Below are positions 25,201 through 37,815 of a stretch of DNA of 64,000 nt, in pieces. Both the position numbers and the translations under genes were made by a program. Under the pieces are notes generated by a model. That model searched no databases and was not told the DNA's origin. It was given only the letters and a program-made list of their open reading frames with translations. Origin of the DNA: Todiramphus chloris collaris (Eukaryota; Chordata; Aves; Coraciiformes; Alcedinidae); contig JANVCC010000030.1 of NCBI GenBank assembly GCA_025345505.1, forward strand, positions 9,992,592-10,056,591. Direction: 5' to 3'. Position 1 is the stretch's first letter, and the number at the start of each line of letters is the position of its first letter.

Positions 25201-28200
25201 CATTCCCATTTAATTGGGGAATTAAATCTGGGGGCAAAATGATGCCTCTTCGGATATGCTTTTACCTGACTGCAAGCTTGGTTTGGGTATCTCTGCTGCA
25301 ATCACTGATTTTTCGTCCTGAGTACTGAATCCTTACTGAGGAGCACTTTTCTAACAAGTGTTTCTTGTACAGATGTGTTGGTGGGAGCAAACAAAACCTA
25401 ACACCCAGATGCATACCTGCAGCTGCGTTAACCAAGTTGGCAGCGCACACAGGCACCTCTTCATCTGGTCCCGGTCCAAACCCTGTCAGCGATAAGGGAA
25501 AATTCCCCGGTCAGACAAACAGAGGAAACTATACCATCATTCCAGTCTTCCTCTCCAAAATATTTTTTGCTGAGGGGCACACGCCCTTTTGTATGAACCC
25601 AGTAAGTGTCCTGTTTACCTGTCTTCTTGGATTCTGCGGGAGAAGGTGGCAGATGTCCCGGTATCACCTGGCCCAGAAAAAGGAGAGTTACTCTGTGAAG
25701 GCTTCAAGTAAGACCCTCTCCCGGTACTTTCCTGGGCCAAGAAGATACCAGACACAGAGGTGAGGCTTCTTGGGCTGAGAGTTGCAAAAGAAGGTAAAAA
25801 CCATCTGAAACTTGTCACTGTGTGATGGCAAAGGCTCTACTGTAATGAACTACAGCTCTTCTTTCTTTCTGTCTTCCCACCCCATATATGTCAGGTTTAT
25901 TTTGTGTCATGAGAAGATGCTGCTTCAGTTAATAGTAGTGTTGTCTAGTAAGTGGAAAAGGACTCTGCGCTGCAGAGGGAAATGTTGACATGGGGAACCC
26001 ATCACAGATACCTTGTGCTCTTGGCCCATTTGGCAGGAGCAGGAGGGGGGCTGGATTTGTCAGGGTACGTTGTTGTGCAACGAATGTTGTTTGTAAAAGG
26101 ACCTTATCTTACACAAATACCAAGTACGTTAATTAAACCATGCATACAACTCAAGGTCTTATGTCTGTGCTGTCCATGTGTGATACCCAGCAGTGTTTGC
26201 AAGATCAAGCTGGCAAGCGATGCGCAGCATCCTGCGTACTCAGTCTGTCTGCAGCGCCCTTAGGAAGCTGTAGATGCTCCAAACATTCCCTGTTGAACAT
26301 CTTCAGACTGTCCCAAAGATTGTTGGAACAGCCCATGCTCCAGTGCGAACCCAGCTCATCACCACTTGCCCAACAAGGCTGTTTTTAACGTGCAGGACAG
26401 CCCTGCCATGCTCCAGAGCCCTCAGGTAGGTGGCCATGAGCTCCTGGAGGGGAATGACCCATATGAGTGAGGTGGGAGAAACACAGCCCCCAGTTCTCAT
26501 GGCTGGTGCCCAGCAGATGCCCTTCTCACCTCAGGCACAATGAGGGGGCACAACCCGCTGCCCTCCACTAGCGACTTGGGTACTGAAGATGAGATTCCCA
26601 TGGCTGGTCCTCCAGGAGAGATGTTGGCTGTCACTCAGTGAGCCTCTTATCTCTGGTGATTGAGGGAAGCACTGCAGAACGAGGAGTCCCAGGCCAGCTT
26701 CCAGCTAGAGGTGCAAACAGCAGGGTGTTTACAGAATGATTTCTCCCATTTCGGTTCTGCCAGGCTCTCTTGTGAAACATCCTGGCTGAACCAAGCCTGT
26801 GCTGATACTGTGAGGGCTGGCGTGCAGACTGGAAGAGGCAAGGAAAGACTGTGAGCTTGTTGCCTTGAGAGCAAAATCATCTGCAAGTAGGGTAAGACAG
26901 CTTGAACCCCTGCCATTTCTGCACCTCTTCTGTTGATGACCTGTGAGGAGGATGCCCAGTTTCTTACATCAGGGATAAAATACTTGTTTTACCAAAGATC
27001 TGGCTCTGGACAATTCCACAGCAGACTAGGGCACACCTCCACCCCATGACCACATGAAATGCCGGGTACTTGGTCCCTCTTTATGGCACAATCTGCAGTG
27101 CAGGGAACCTGTGGCCTGTACCCATTGCAGGTGTTTATTCAAGGGGTTGTCTTCACACTAGGCTGTAACCTTTCCCCTTTTATTCCAGCTATAACAAAGT
27201 GTTAAAGGCTCTTAGTTTCTGCTTTTCCCTAGCTTTGTATTACACCCTTCTTGTCGCCTCTGAGAGTTTTTCTGTCTGACAGGGAAAGTCAGTAACTAGA
27301 CTGGTTGATGTGCCTGTCCTTGGGTCTTCCCCCACGTCTTGGAGGGACAGCAACATTCAAGGCAGAGCACTGAATCCTAACCAAAGACTGTGCCTCCCAG
27401 CCTTGTCCAGGGTTTGGGCAACAGTTTCGCTCTTTGCAGTGTGGTATCTGCACGTGCCTCTTCTTGGGCTCTCCACCAGCCCTGAAGGCCATTGCTCTTC
27501 TGCTGGGCGGGATCAGGATCTCACGCCAAACACCAGAGGGGCAGAGGCAGGTACAGGGGAGCAGGCATGCATTCATCTGAAATGTGTTGGGTTTTGCCCA
27601 GGGTGAGTGCTCACCAGCTGGCTCCATTGATGTCCTGAAAAATCCCAGAGTGCCTTCGGCGGGTGGTGGGACGATGGAGGCTGGAGGTGAGCTGACGTTT
27701 TTCAGTTGCATCGCATGTTCCGGCCATGAGCTCACCTGCATGGTCCTGCTTTCCTCCCTTGTGGGTGGGAATGGAGAAGCAGGTGCTTGGGACTCAGCTG
27801 GAGCTCAGCATGCACAAGGGGCTGGGACTGTGCATGCAAGTGGCCAGATGATGCTCCTCACACCAGAAACAGCAGCTGCTCTCCTCTTCTCTTTCAGCAG
27901 GGATGTCAACCTGAGCACGTGCTCCCTGCCAGCAGCCAGCACCAGCAACCTCTGCAGCAGTTAATGTTTCTTAGTTCAGGTGAGTTGGAAACCTACTTCC
28001 TGCTGCTTGGGTGGACCAAGTAAGATCTTCACTGTTGCTGTCTTAGATCCTCATGGCATCTTTCCTTCCCGCCACTGCTACTTCGTTAGCTCCCAAACTG
28101 AGTTTGAGTCGGTGTTGTTCATCTGAGACCAAATCTGCTAGTGGGACTGGAAAAGATGGGTCTCCAAGTGCCTTTGGCCTTCTATTGGCACTGGGAGCTG

Positions 28201-31200
28201 TCAAAGAGGGCAGCTTGGGTCCTTGGAAGACCCCAAATGCTAGGGCCTCTGGGCATGGGAGGAGATAGCCTTAGATCGTGAGTCATGCAAGAGAGGAACT
28301 GTTACTGTGCTCCACCTAGTACAGCTCTATTACAAACCCTGCCTTGCTTGGTCTAGCAGGGGAGACGGCTCAAGCGCAGAGGTACCGCCTGGGTGTGACG
28401 AGTCAGTCATTGTCCATGGAGTCCCCACGGGACAGACATTATAATATCTTCTTTCTTTGCCTGCCTTCTCAGCAACTGCATCCTACAACTGGCCTGGCCG
28501 CTTCTCCTACTGTGCTGTTTGCTTCTTCCTGGCTGTGGAGTGCTGTTGCTGGAAGGGCAAGTGTATATGGTGCCTCTCAGTCTATTCTACCTAAATTTAA
28601 ACAACTATGTTTGTCTTTGCAGTCTCATTGTGTCCTGCCTTAAATTAGGAACAATAGCTTACATGAGGAAACGTGTTGTCCAGTGTTTGGTGTTGTGGTG
28701 AGATGAACTGTCATGTGATGAAGACCTCATGCCAGATCAGCCACATCCTGCCACTGGTCATCCTCTCTGTGAGGGACAGGTTTTTGTGTCTTACAGTAGT
28801 TCCCCAAAGGAGCAAGGAGGAGGCAGGAGCAGGATAGGATTATCCGTTTCTCTTCCCAGTTGAGTGTTTCCAGTCAAGAGGCTCTTTCAGAAGTGTGCTG
28901 GCACACAGATAACACGGATAGATGTGTTTCAGGAAACAGTTCCCAGAATCAGCTTGATATTTCTCATTGGTGTGACCTGGACCAACGGCTGTCCTTGCAA
29001 AGGAAAGAAAAGTGAAGCCACAGGTCAAAGAACAGGAACAGGCATTGAGGAAATGATCCTTCACTGAAATTAATGAACTTGAAAGCATAACATGCTGTTC
29101 AGTGTGACTCAGAGCTTTTCCTTTTGTGGTGCTGAGGTGAGCATAAGGGTGCGGGGTTTCTGGTGTCTCTTTGGCATCACAGAGGAGGGGATAAGGGCCA
29201 AACGGGATGAGGACTTCAGTGGTTCCTTACCTAAAGGAGGACAGTGCTCAGGAAGGGTTGGCTTGGCAGCCCCCACTGACATTGTCCTGAAGGTTGTTTG
29301 TGGAGGGCTCAACAGCTGGCCCTAAAAAGTGCGTTCATGTCCATGCAGGTTGCCATTGTTCTTACCAGGCATTGGCCTGCTAGATGAAGCTGCTCCTCCT
29401 TAACACCAGCTCCACGAGGAGATCTGAACAAAGAAAGGAACTGCAGAAGGACTGTGCAATTCTGAGTGCTGACCAAAACTCCCTAGTGCAGAGGTTGGCC
29501 TCTGCCACCCCACCTATACAGCAGTGGTGCATGTCCTCCCTTCAGATGAGGAGCTCAAGCAAGTTGGGTTTTTTTCCTCTAAAAATGGAAATCTCCTGTA
29601 CCTCTCCTTTTGCTCAGGGTGCAGGGAAGCTATTTTAAATGCCACTTATAAGGGAAAATAAGTAGCTTGCTCCCTGAGCTGTCAGCTCACTCTTTAAATG
29701 ATTGATTTTGTGTGATCTTCAGTGGACCACCATTGACCACATACTTTATACACTGGAGCTTACCTTCCCTTAGAGTTCCTCAAGCTCCCAGCTTGTGTTT
29801 AGCTGTCAAACAGAGCTGGAGTGGAGTCTCTGTGCAGGCAACCAGTATGGCTTCTATTAGTGCGATCTTAGCCACGCCTTTTGCTCTGGGATTCAAAACT
29901 AATGGCAGGTCTTTTATCTATTATTCAGCTACGGCTGTCAGACGCACACTAGGAGCAGAAATGTTCCTGATTCAAAACAATTAATGTCTAGGGTGACAAA
30001 TTTCAGCCCCATCAGGAACATGGTATCTGTCCCGATCAAAGGAATTCTTTTAGGTAGGAGTGCTCCATCATAGCTGTCAGAACAATTTACTGATTTCTCC
30101 ATAAAAACAATAAATATTTGTCTTGTTTTCTAGGGTGAAGTTAAGCAGCCATGGCAGAGGCATACCTGGCTGAGAAGTCAATCAGTCAGCTGTCAGGATG
30201 ACTCTAAAGCAAGCACCAGTGAAGTGTGAAGGCATGTTGCACTTATCATCAGGGACAACAATTCTTCAAGACATGTGTTTATTTCTTGATGGTCTGCTCT
30301 CTTGTTTGTATGTCAATCAATCATTGTTACTCTTCTTTGAGCAGCTATGAATAGTCAGGTTTCTCTGCTGACATTACATCTACCTGGCCTGGTGGTAGTG
30401 CTGAAACTCATGAAGGCAGAGGACTGTTTTGGCTGGATGTAGTCCAAGGATGCTGCTCACTCCTCTCCACCAGTCCTGACACAGTGGACACAGTGAGGCA
30501 CAAGGTGGTCCTGGAGCAATGGCATTTTCTCCATGAGGCTGTTCTCAGAGGGATGTAAGAGCATGACCACACTCACTGCAGCTGGTGTGGTTTTCAAGGA
30601 AGATGCAGGGCAGCTTCTTCTCAGGGTTACTGAGAACTTCAGATGCTGGCCAAAACCTCCGTCATACAATTAGAAAAGGAAAATGAAAGCAGAGATGTCT
30701 TAAATATCTGGTTCTTCATGAATGCACTGGGGACAACAGCATGCCAAGGCTTGAATCCATCGCTCCTGCAAACCCCAGCTCTGATCATCTCTTGGAGGAC
30801 TGTATCCTGCTATCAGTGTTCAATTAGAGCATCCAGATTGAGAGAAGCGGTCACTTTAAGGGGAAAAGTTCTGGCCATGTGAACAGGCTGCCTTTGAACC
30901 TGTAGCAATAGACCCCACACATCTCTCCACTTGGGAACCCCTTGAGTTGTCCTCACAAATAAAGGAGATCAGGAAATAAGGGATCCTGTTTCCAACCTGT
31001 CTGAATGTGAAAGCTTTTTTCCCCTCTTGTATAAAAGAAAGCAAGAAAGAACATTTTGTTTCAAGCCCCATACTTTTCATATTCATTTAGAATACGGGAA
31101 AAAAAAGTTTCTGAAACATAACCTCATTTTTTAAAGGAAACAGCAGCCGATTACTTTGCTCTGAAATTATTGTTTAGGAATGTGAGCTAATCTCCTAGTA

Positions 31201-32897
31201 CTAAAAAAGCCATCATCTAAAGGAAATGTTTTGAAATTGTGAAAGGGAATTGGTGCAGCCAACCTGAGCATGAAACTTTCCTCTGTCGATGAAGCTTTTC
31301 AAGAATAGGGGGGGTTTGTCTGGATTTGCAGTGGGAGTGGTTTGAGGTTTCTCAAGCTCTCCAGGTACGAGAAATCTGAGACTACAGCAAAGCAGGACTT
31401 TTACTTCCACCACCCCCCCCTTTATGGAAATATGATAGGGTTTTTGACTTTTCATTCCAGTGCTCCTCTGGTGCCTATATAAAAAGTAAACAAGAATCTC
31501 TTCACCTTCAGCAACCTTACACTGGTGCTCCTGGACACAGCTCTCAGAGGGACTTGCTCCCCCGCTCATCTTCCCCAGCAGCCTGTGGAAGAGGTGCAAA
31601 GAGGCAGTGTCCTCCTGTCAGGTAGAAATCAAGAGATTTAAAAACTTTTCCCAGGTCTGCTGTTTACCTGTTTTATGAATTGGGAGGTCTTGTCACATTT
31701 TTGTACCTAATTTTTTCTTGCTTGTTTAGATTACAGGTTGATTATTTATTTGTTCATTTTCCCTCAAGGTCTTGTGGCTCCTCTCACAATTCATTCATGC
31801 AGACCAAACTGGATCTCACTGAATGTCTTGCCCCTCCATTTTCCCTATTAAAAAGAATGTTTCCATGAGTTGTGCCCATGGGGGCTATTTGGATTGCTCT
31901 CCACCCTGGACATGATAGTTGGGCAGTTTTCCATCACTCTTGGTCCATACTACATGCATGTTTAGTGGCTCCTTGGGTTCCTCCCACTGAAGTGGAAGCA
32001 TCTAAAGGAGGATGGAAACTGTGAGGGAATGATTCCCATGTGCATAAGTAGAAACAAAATGTCATTTCCATTGGAAAATATTTCAAGGTGTTTCAGCCTT
32101 TCAAGATGAAACAAAATCTTTCCTTGCAAATTGTCAGTTCCAGCCATTGTTCCCGTTTGACTTGCTTGTTCCAAGGAAAACAAATACATTTTGACTTGAA
32201 ATGGCTAATGCTGATACAAGCTCAAAATCAGCCCTTCCATACTGCATATTCAGAGTTAGGAGAGGATCTTGTTGTGATCAAAAACGTCCTTGCTGTTTTT
32301 ATTCCAGCTTCTCCAAACAGAAAGTTTCCAGCACATTTTGTACAATGGACACTGCAGCTTTCCATCCTGCCCAGCGTGTTGCCCAGGTCCTCTTCTCTGA
32401 GATGGAGCCACAGCTGCCAGCAGCAAGATATGGCCAAACCTTCGCCTTAATTTTTGGCTTCTGGCTGCTAAATATCAACGCTAGAGGAAACCCCATGGCA
32501 AGAGGCACCCTGCAAAGGTATTTTACATGGGGGCATAAAGAACACGCAGCAGCAGTCTCTCCTGGGAAAGCCTCTTTGGAGAAGGAGGAGGGGAAAGAAG
32601 AGATCTGATCGGCTTTGGGCGTGAAAAAATGGGTTTGTCAAAACCAATTTCCAGAAGAGCTCTACAAACCATGTGTCAGCAGGGGTTGGTGGCTGCCAAA
32701 TGGCAGCCTCTTACAACTGCCTCTGCCTCATGTCCAGCATGAGAACAGGTTTTATTGGTTTGGGTTTGTTGCTTATTGAAATGTGGGCTGTTTTATTTAG
32801 TGACACAATGACAGCCAAACCTCACACTCTCACAATGTCAGGGAAATCTGGACAATTGCAAACCAAACAAGGAGGAGTTATTATGCAAATTCTTAGC

Positions 32898-32913
32898 GGG
32901 GGGGGGGGGGGGG
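32898..32913 (+). repeat. Homopolymer G16
   Basis: Sixteen consecutive G residues on the + strand, the longest G run in the window. Quadruplex formation is plausible. The length should be treated as uncertain. Confidence 0.9.
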
Positions 32914-34291
32914 AGAAGAGATGATTATGTAACTTTGTTGGCACTCTTGTTGCTGTTGTCATTAAATAAGTCAATATATAGTGAAATAAAAGTATTTTGC
33001 TGCATATTAGTGGAGACTGAACCATTTTTGCAAACACATAACTCTTATTCCGTATTTAATAGTGCCTAGTGCTTCAGGACTTGCAGCAGTATGGGCATGG
33101 TCTTGTGCCCAGATATAAGGAATGAGATCTACTGAATTCATTCTTTTATCCCTTTTTTTTTTTTAAAGATTGAATTTGACCTTTTTTTTTAGTAGATGGA
33201 AGTGGATAAACACCCAAACTCCGTGGTTTAACTGTCTTTACCACAAGTTCAGGAGGGATCAAACCAGAGCTACAGTGGCCACACAATGCTTGGACTATCT
33301 CTTTTCATGTGATGGAGTAATAATCATTAAAACTTTTGTGTATTTTTCTATATATTTTTTTAATTTCTGTTTAAATGGTGGCTCCCAAGGCAACCTGAGG
33401 TCTTTTAGAGGTGGTAGAACAGCTAAAAAAATAATTTCCAAGGTAAAAGGTCAATATATCCAACACGCATCAGCTCTTTGAGAAGGTGAAGATTTCCAGT
33501 GGGATGTGACAATGCGGACCCATGGATTTCTCCATCTCTGAAACCATGAAGGCCATCTCAGCCATTCTGTCTTTTGCTGGGGCTTTTGTGAGGACTCTGC
33601 AGTCATGGTGATCCCTTGTCTGGACTTCTAGTGTGGTCTTTTTGGCATGAAATAACAGACTTGCCCTGCAACAGATTCCCAGGCACAGGAGAGCCTGGAA
33701 AAGCCTGTCTCTCCTGGGTATGTAGGTCCATGGAGGAATCAGGGTTAAGGAATTTTACAAAAATATTTGACTCTACCTTTCTATGCTGCAGAAGTCTTCC
33801 TTAGGGGCACTGTTTCTGGAATATCTACTGACTGTAAAGTTTATTGGCAGTGGGCAGAGTTAAATTAGATTGTCTCATCATGATCACTTGAAGCAATTTC
33901 AAGGAAATGTAATCCTGCTTTGAATGACACAGTCAGATCCTTGTCTGCCCCATTTAATTGCTTTTACTACAGGATACTGATGCTTTAGATTGCAAATCCT
34001 TCGAGGCAAAGACTGTCTCTTTGTTCTGGGTTTGCAGAACACGTCCTGCAGTGAAGGCCGGGCCTCTGGCCAGACTACAAACACCTGGGTTACTTTGAAT
34101 ACTGAACTCAGAGTGCCAGAAGGGCTTTATGGTGCTGGCTTGAGGGTGTGAGGGTTGCAGGGTCCTCAACTGGCACAGCCGTGCTGGATGCTGACCCTGG
34201 TGTTCACAGCACCCACACTGCACGGAGTGACACGCACAGTCTTCCACCCCTGTGATTGCTCTTGTTTACGGTGGGGCAGCATTTATTGTGC

Positions 34292-34310
34292 ATGCAAATG
34301 TTATGCAAAT
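34292..34310. promoter_or_regulatory. Paired octamer (POU) motifs
   Basis: Two exact ATGCAAAT octamers lie at 34292-34299 and 34303-34310, one helical turn apart (11 bp start to start). Such pairs can bind POU-domain proteins cooperatively. A single octamer also occurs at 32883-32890. There is no gene nearby, so a function is only suggested. Confidence 0.35.
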
Positions 34311-37297
34311 GAATAACAGTGGACGGTGTGGAAAAAAATAATCTTGATTCCAATCTCCCACCTTTTCCTTTTAGCAACCATTGGAGATTCTTCTCTGGAA
34401 TGTGCTGAGCTAAAGGCCCCAAACGTGACACTTGGAAGCTAGCATCTCTGAAAGAGGTTACAGAGGAAGCAGAGATGGAAAACCTATTATGGAGAAAGGA
34501 TAGTAGGCTGGTCCAGTGGGGACCTGCCAAAATAATCCACACATCAGGTCATCTCCAGTTTAACTGAAGAGCCTTTGGTATATTGTGGCAGGGATTCAGC
34601 TGATGGTGAGACTCAAGTGACCTGATTGTAAACAAGACTTAAAACAGCAAAGACAGAGGAAAAGAAAATGTCTAAGAGATGTGACAGAAAGCACCACCAG
34701 AGCTCATTTAAAAGCATTTCCTCCACTCTTCTGTTCACTTATAGATCTCTTACAAGTGGAGGAGCTTTCTGCTTTCCTCTCCTCTCTTAAAAACTCAGCC
34801 TGCCAAACTCACAGCCTCCCAGTTTCCAGTCTCTGCAGTCACTCTTGTGGTGCAGTCTGAGCCCTGCAAAGCTGCGTTCCCATCGATTCCTCCAGAGTGC
34901 ACCTTTCTCCTGACATTGCCCTGCAAGAGATTTAATTGACTTGGTTTGCATATGGGATGAAGAGCACAACAGATCTGCTTAATGTATGAGTTAGTCACAA
35001 GTGCATCCTCTGCTTCAGGTTAGCCAGTTCTGGGCACCCAACCATGGGAGGGGTGGTTTAACGTTGGCCTGCACCTCTACCATCATCTTCAGTATAAGTT
35101 ACCTGCTCTCCCATCCCACCTTCACCTTGCTCCCAATGTCTGGGTGTGTCTGGCTTCCCTGCAGGGCTGGTGGTGGCCTTGGCCACTGGGTAAGCAGTGT
35201 GGGGTTTGGCCATTGCTTGTCCCCAGAGTTCCTCTGTATGTGCCTCTCCACTGTGGGGGCCATGGTGCCCCCTCCCCAAGGGCTGGACCACCTCCTCAGG
35301 TGCTGGTAAACCACCTTCCCTTCACTCTCCATCCCCAGAAGCAGGCTGGGTTGTGATCCAGGCAAGCCTGTTCTTCAGGTATGGCTGTCTACCTCCCTCT
35401 GACCAGTATTTCTGCTACAGATCAAATATACATTGCTGGGAAATTACCCAGCCTGTCATGGTCTGCACTTTCCATCGCAACCACAGGCACTGGCAGGAGC
35501 TGCTGGTGCACTCTGCCTGCCCCATCCCCTTCGGTCCTCATCCCCTGCTGTGCCACACCACCAGCCCTGGAGAAAAAATGGAGTTTCCTTAGGGTGGTCT
35601 GCTGGCTTCATGTCACTAGTCTGCAACCCTGGGGAACCGGCTCTGCTAACGCAGCAGGAGTTGTTTTTAATCTGCATTCTCAGAGCAATGTTTGTACTTG
35701 CAAGTCTGAAACCTTCCAAGAGCCCTGGGTGCTTCGTGTTTGCTTCCGCAGAGGCTTGTGCTGTCCTCGAGCCGGTGCACAGCAGGTACGTGGGGGTCAT
35801 GCAGCTCCAGGAAGTTTGGTTTTAAGCTGTGTGAGGTTCCCAAGGAAATACAGGAATCACTTTTTGCTCCCTTCTTAATCTTGTTAGCAACAGCACCACC
35901 CACAATGCAGGAGACCCAGCACCTCTGGGGTGATAACCCCTAGGGCTGATCATTTTATAAGCTGTATGTTGGGCTCTGATCCTGTGAGGTTTTTTCCCTT
36001 CCTTTCCCTTGCAGAGTCTCCCTGGGTCTTCTCAACACAATGTGTCTTTCTAAGTGTCTGTCCATCCTCATATCTACTCCCATGGTTGACATCTGTGGTA
36101 GGATCTGAATCCTTGCTATGTCTGAAAAGACCAGAAGTTCTTGAATGACATCTCACTCCCTTCTGCTGACCTAAGGAATCCTGAGGTCCAGTCCCTTCAC
36201 CAGCTTCTAGTTTTATCTAATGACAGAGGATTTCCTGGCCTGGGGGACACAAACAGGATTACTATGGGCTTCCCTGGTATTGTTGGATCACATGAATCCA
36301 CCAAAGAGTTTGGAAGGCAGCTGAGTCTTCTGGATTTGGGGAAATAACTTCAAACCTACCAGGAATCAGGTTCCTCAGAGTTTCTGACTACACAGATCAC
36401 ATTTTGCCAGCTCCAAGATAGGAAAATTAGTTCCTTGGCCCATTGTTCTCTGTTTTGAGGATTCTTCACTGCATTTTCATTCCTGCAGGATTACAGCCTT
36501 GACAAGGAACCGTTCAGCCCTCAGATGAATGCAGAGAAAGAAAGTGATTTACAGCAGTGCTGACAAAGGGAGGAGAGTTTGGTTTCAAAACCTTCTCATC
36601 GTGCTTTGTTAGGGCAATACAGTTGATGTTAAGTGCCTAGTAGGAAAGATCACACGTCAACAGGGTTTAGTTCATTTTACAAGGCTCCTGAGGCTGTATT
36701 TCTTTCTCAGCCTTTGAAAGGAGTTCCTCCTACAACAGTCACACTCCCTTGGTTAGGACATTGACTAGAAGGAGATGATACTGCTGCTGCTGAGTGGGAA
36801 CCAGCTACTTCAACTAGGAAAGCTGAATCAGGCCACCGATTCATCCTCTACCCTGCCATCTCCTCTCATCCAAAACACACCATCAGTTGAAACCTGACCA
36901 CCAAACACATTTTCCATTGACAAACCCAATTTACACCAGTGTATCTACCCAGGAACCGAGACAGGTAGTTCTTTGCTGCCGGGGTATGCTCACCTTGTTT
37001 CCAGAACATCAGAGCCCTCAAAAGCTGATTCTCTTCTCCTATGGAGGAGATTGTGTCAAACACTTTCAATGTGACCACAGCTCTTGTCTTTCCCCATGTG
37101 ATCTTCCTTACTTTCAACCAAGCAGTGTGTTGATGCTTTCATGAGTTGAGGACCAGACTAGCTCTGCTTTATTGCCTGGTTTCAATTTGGTAGGGTCTGA
37201 AACATCTCAGTCTTCCTCCATGTTATCCCCAACCTATTCTTCTCAATTATTCTTTGCCTGCTGAGCTTCAAAAGGTTATGCATACCCACTAACGCTG

Positions 37298-37375
37298 AAT
37301 CATAGAATATCTTGACCTGGAAGGGACCCATAAGGATTATCAAGTCCAACTGGGACTCCCTTGGGAAGATCATCT
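37298..37375 (-). mobile_element. CR1 LINE 3-prime fragment
   Basis: In reverse orientation: AATCATAGAATATCTTGACC, TGGAAGGGACCCATAAGGAT and TATCAAGTCCAACTGGGA. This is a short CR1 end just before a second CR1 copy at 37463, with the same orientation but a different subfamily pattern. Confidence 0.85.
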
Positions 37376-37462
37376 TGGCCTATGAGAAGACTTGTGACTA
37401 GATGAAGAGATACTGCATCCTAGCATGGAAGATGATTTCCCACAGTGCTATGCATGCACAGT

Positions 37463-37815
37463 ATCATAGAATCATAGAATGGCTCGGGCTGGAAGGGACG
37501 TCTGGAGGTCATCTAGTCCAGCCCCCCTGCAGTGAGCAGGGATACCCTCAGCTAGACCAGGCTACTCAGAGCCTTGTCCAACCTCACCTTGACTATCTCC
37601 AGGGATGGGGCCTCAACCACCTCTCTGGGGAGCCTATTCCACTGTTCTACCACCCTCAATGTAAAGAACTTCTTCCTGACATCCAATCTAAATCTACTTT
37701 TCTCTAGTTTAAACTCATTACCCTGTGTCCTTTCACTACAGGCCCTCATAAACAGCCCTTCTCCAGCCTTCCTGTAGGCTCCCTTCAGGTACTGGAAGGT
37801 CGCTAGTAGGACAGT
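37463..37815 (-). mobile_element. CR1 LINE fragment with ORF2 tail
   Basis: It starts with the reverse complement of the CR1 octamer repeats (ATCATAGAATCATAGAAT), followed by GGAAGGGACGTCTGGAGGTC and ATCTAGTCCAGCCCCCCTGC. On the minus strand it encodes the ORF2 C-terminus with EQWNRLPREVVEAPSLEIVK and RTQGNEFKLEKSRFRLDVRK. At about 350 bp it is the longest CR1 piece here. There is no functional enzyme. Confidence 0.93.

Larger units (their letters stand above)
22246..37297. other. Long intergenic stretch, no gene recognised
   Basis: About 15 kb of mainly unique sequence. I note the G16 run (32898), the octamer pair (34292) and short homopolymers near 33150 and 33181. Frames up to 165 codons (35381-35878) overlap others and have no recognised domain. 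No RYK kinase exon was identified, although RYK is the expected 5-prime neighbour from the human gene order. Confidence 0.5.

Noticed and set aside
37552-37749. Minus-strand frame with an RT-like tail
   Set aside because: It is the last part of CR1 ORF2, listed as a mobile element rather than as a gene.
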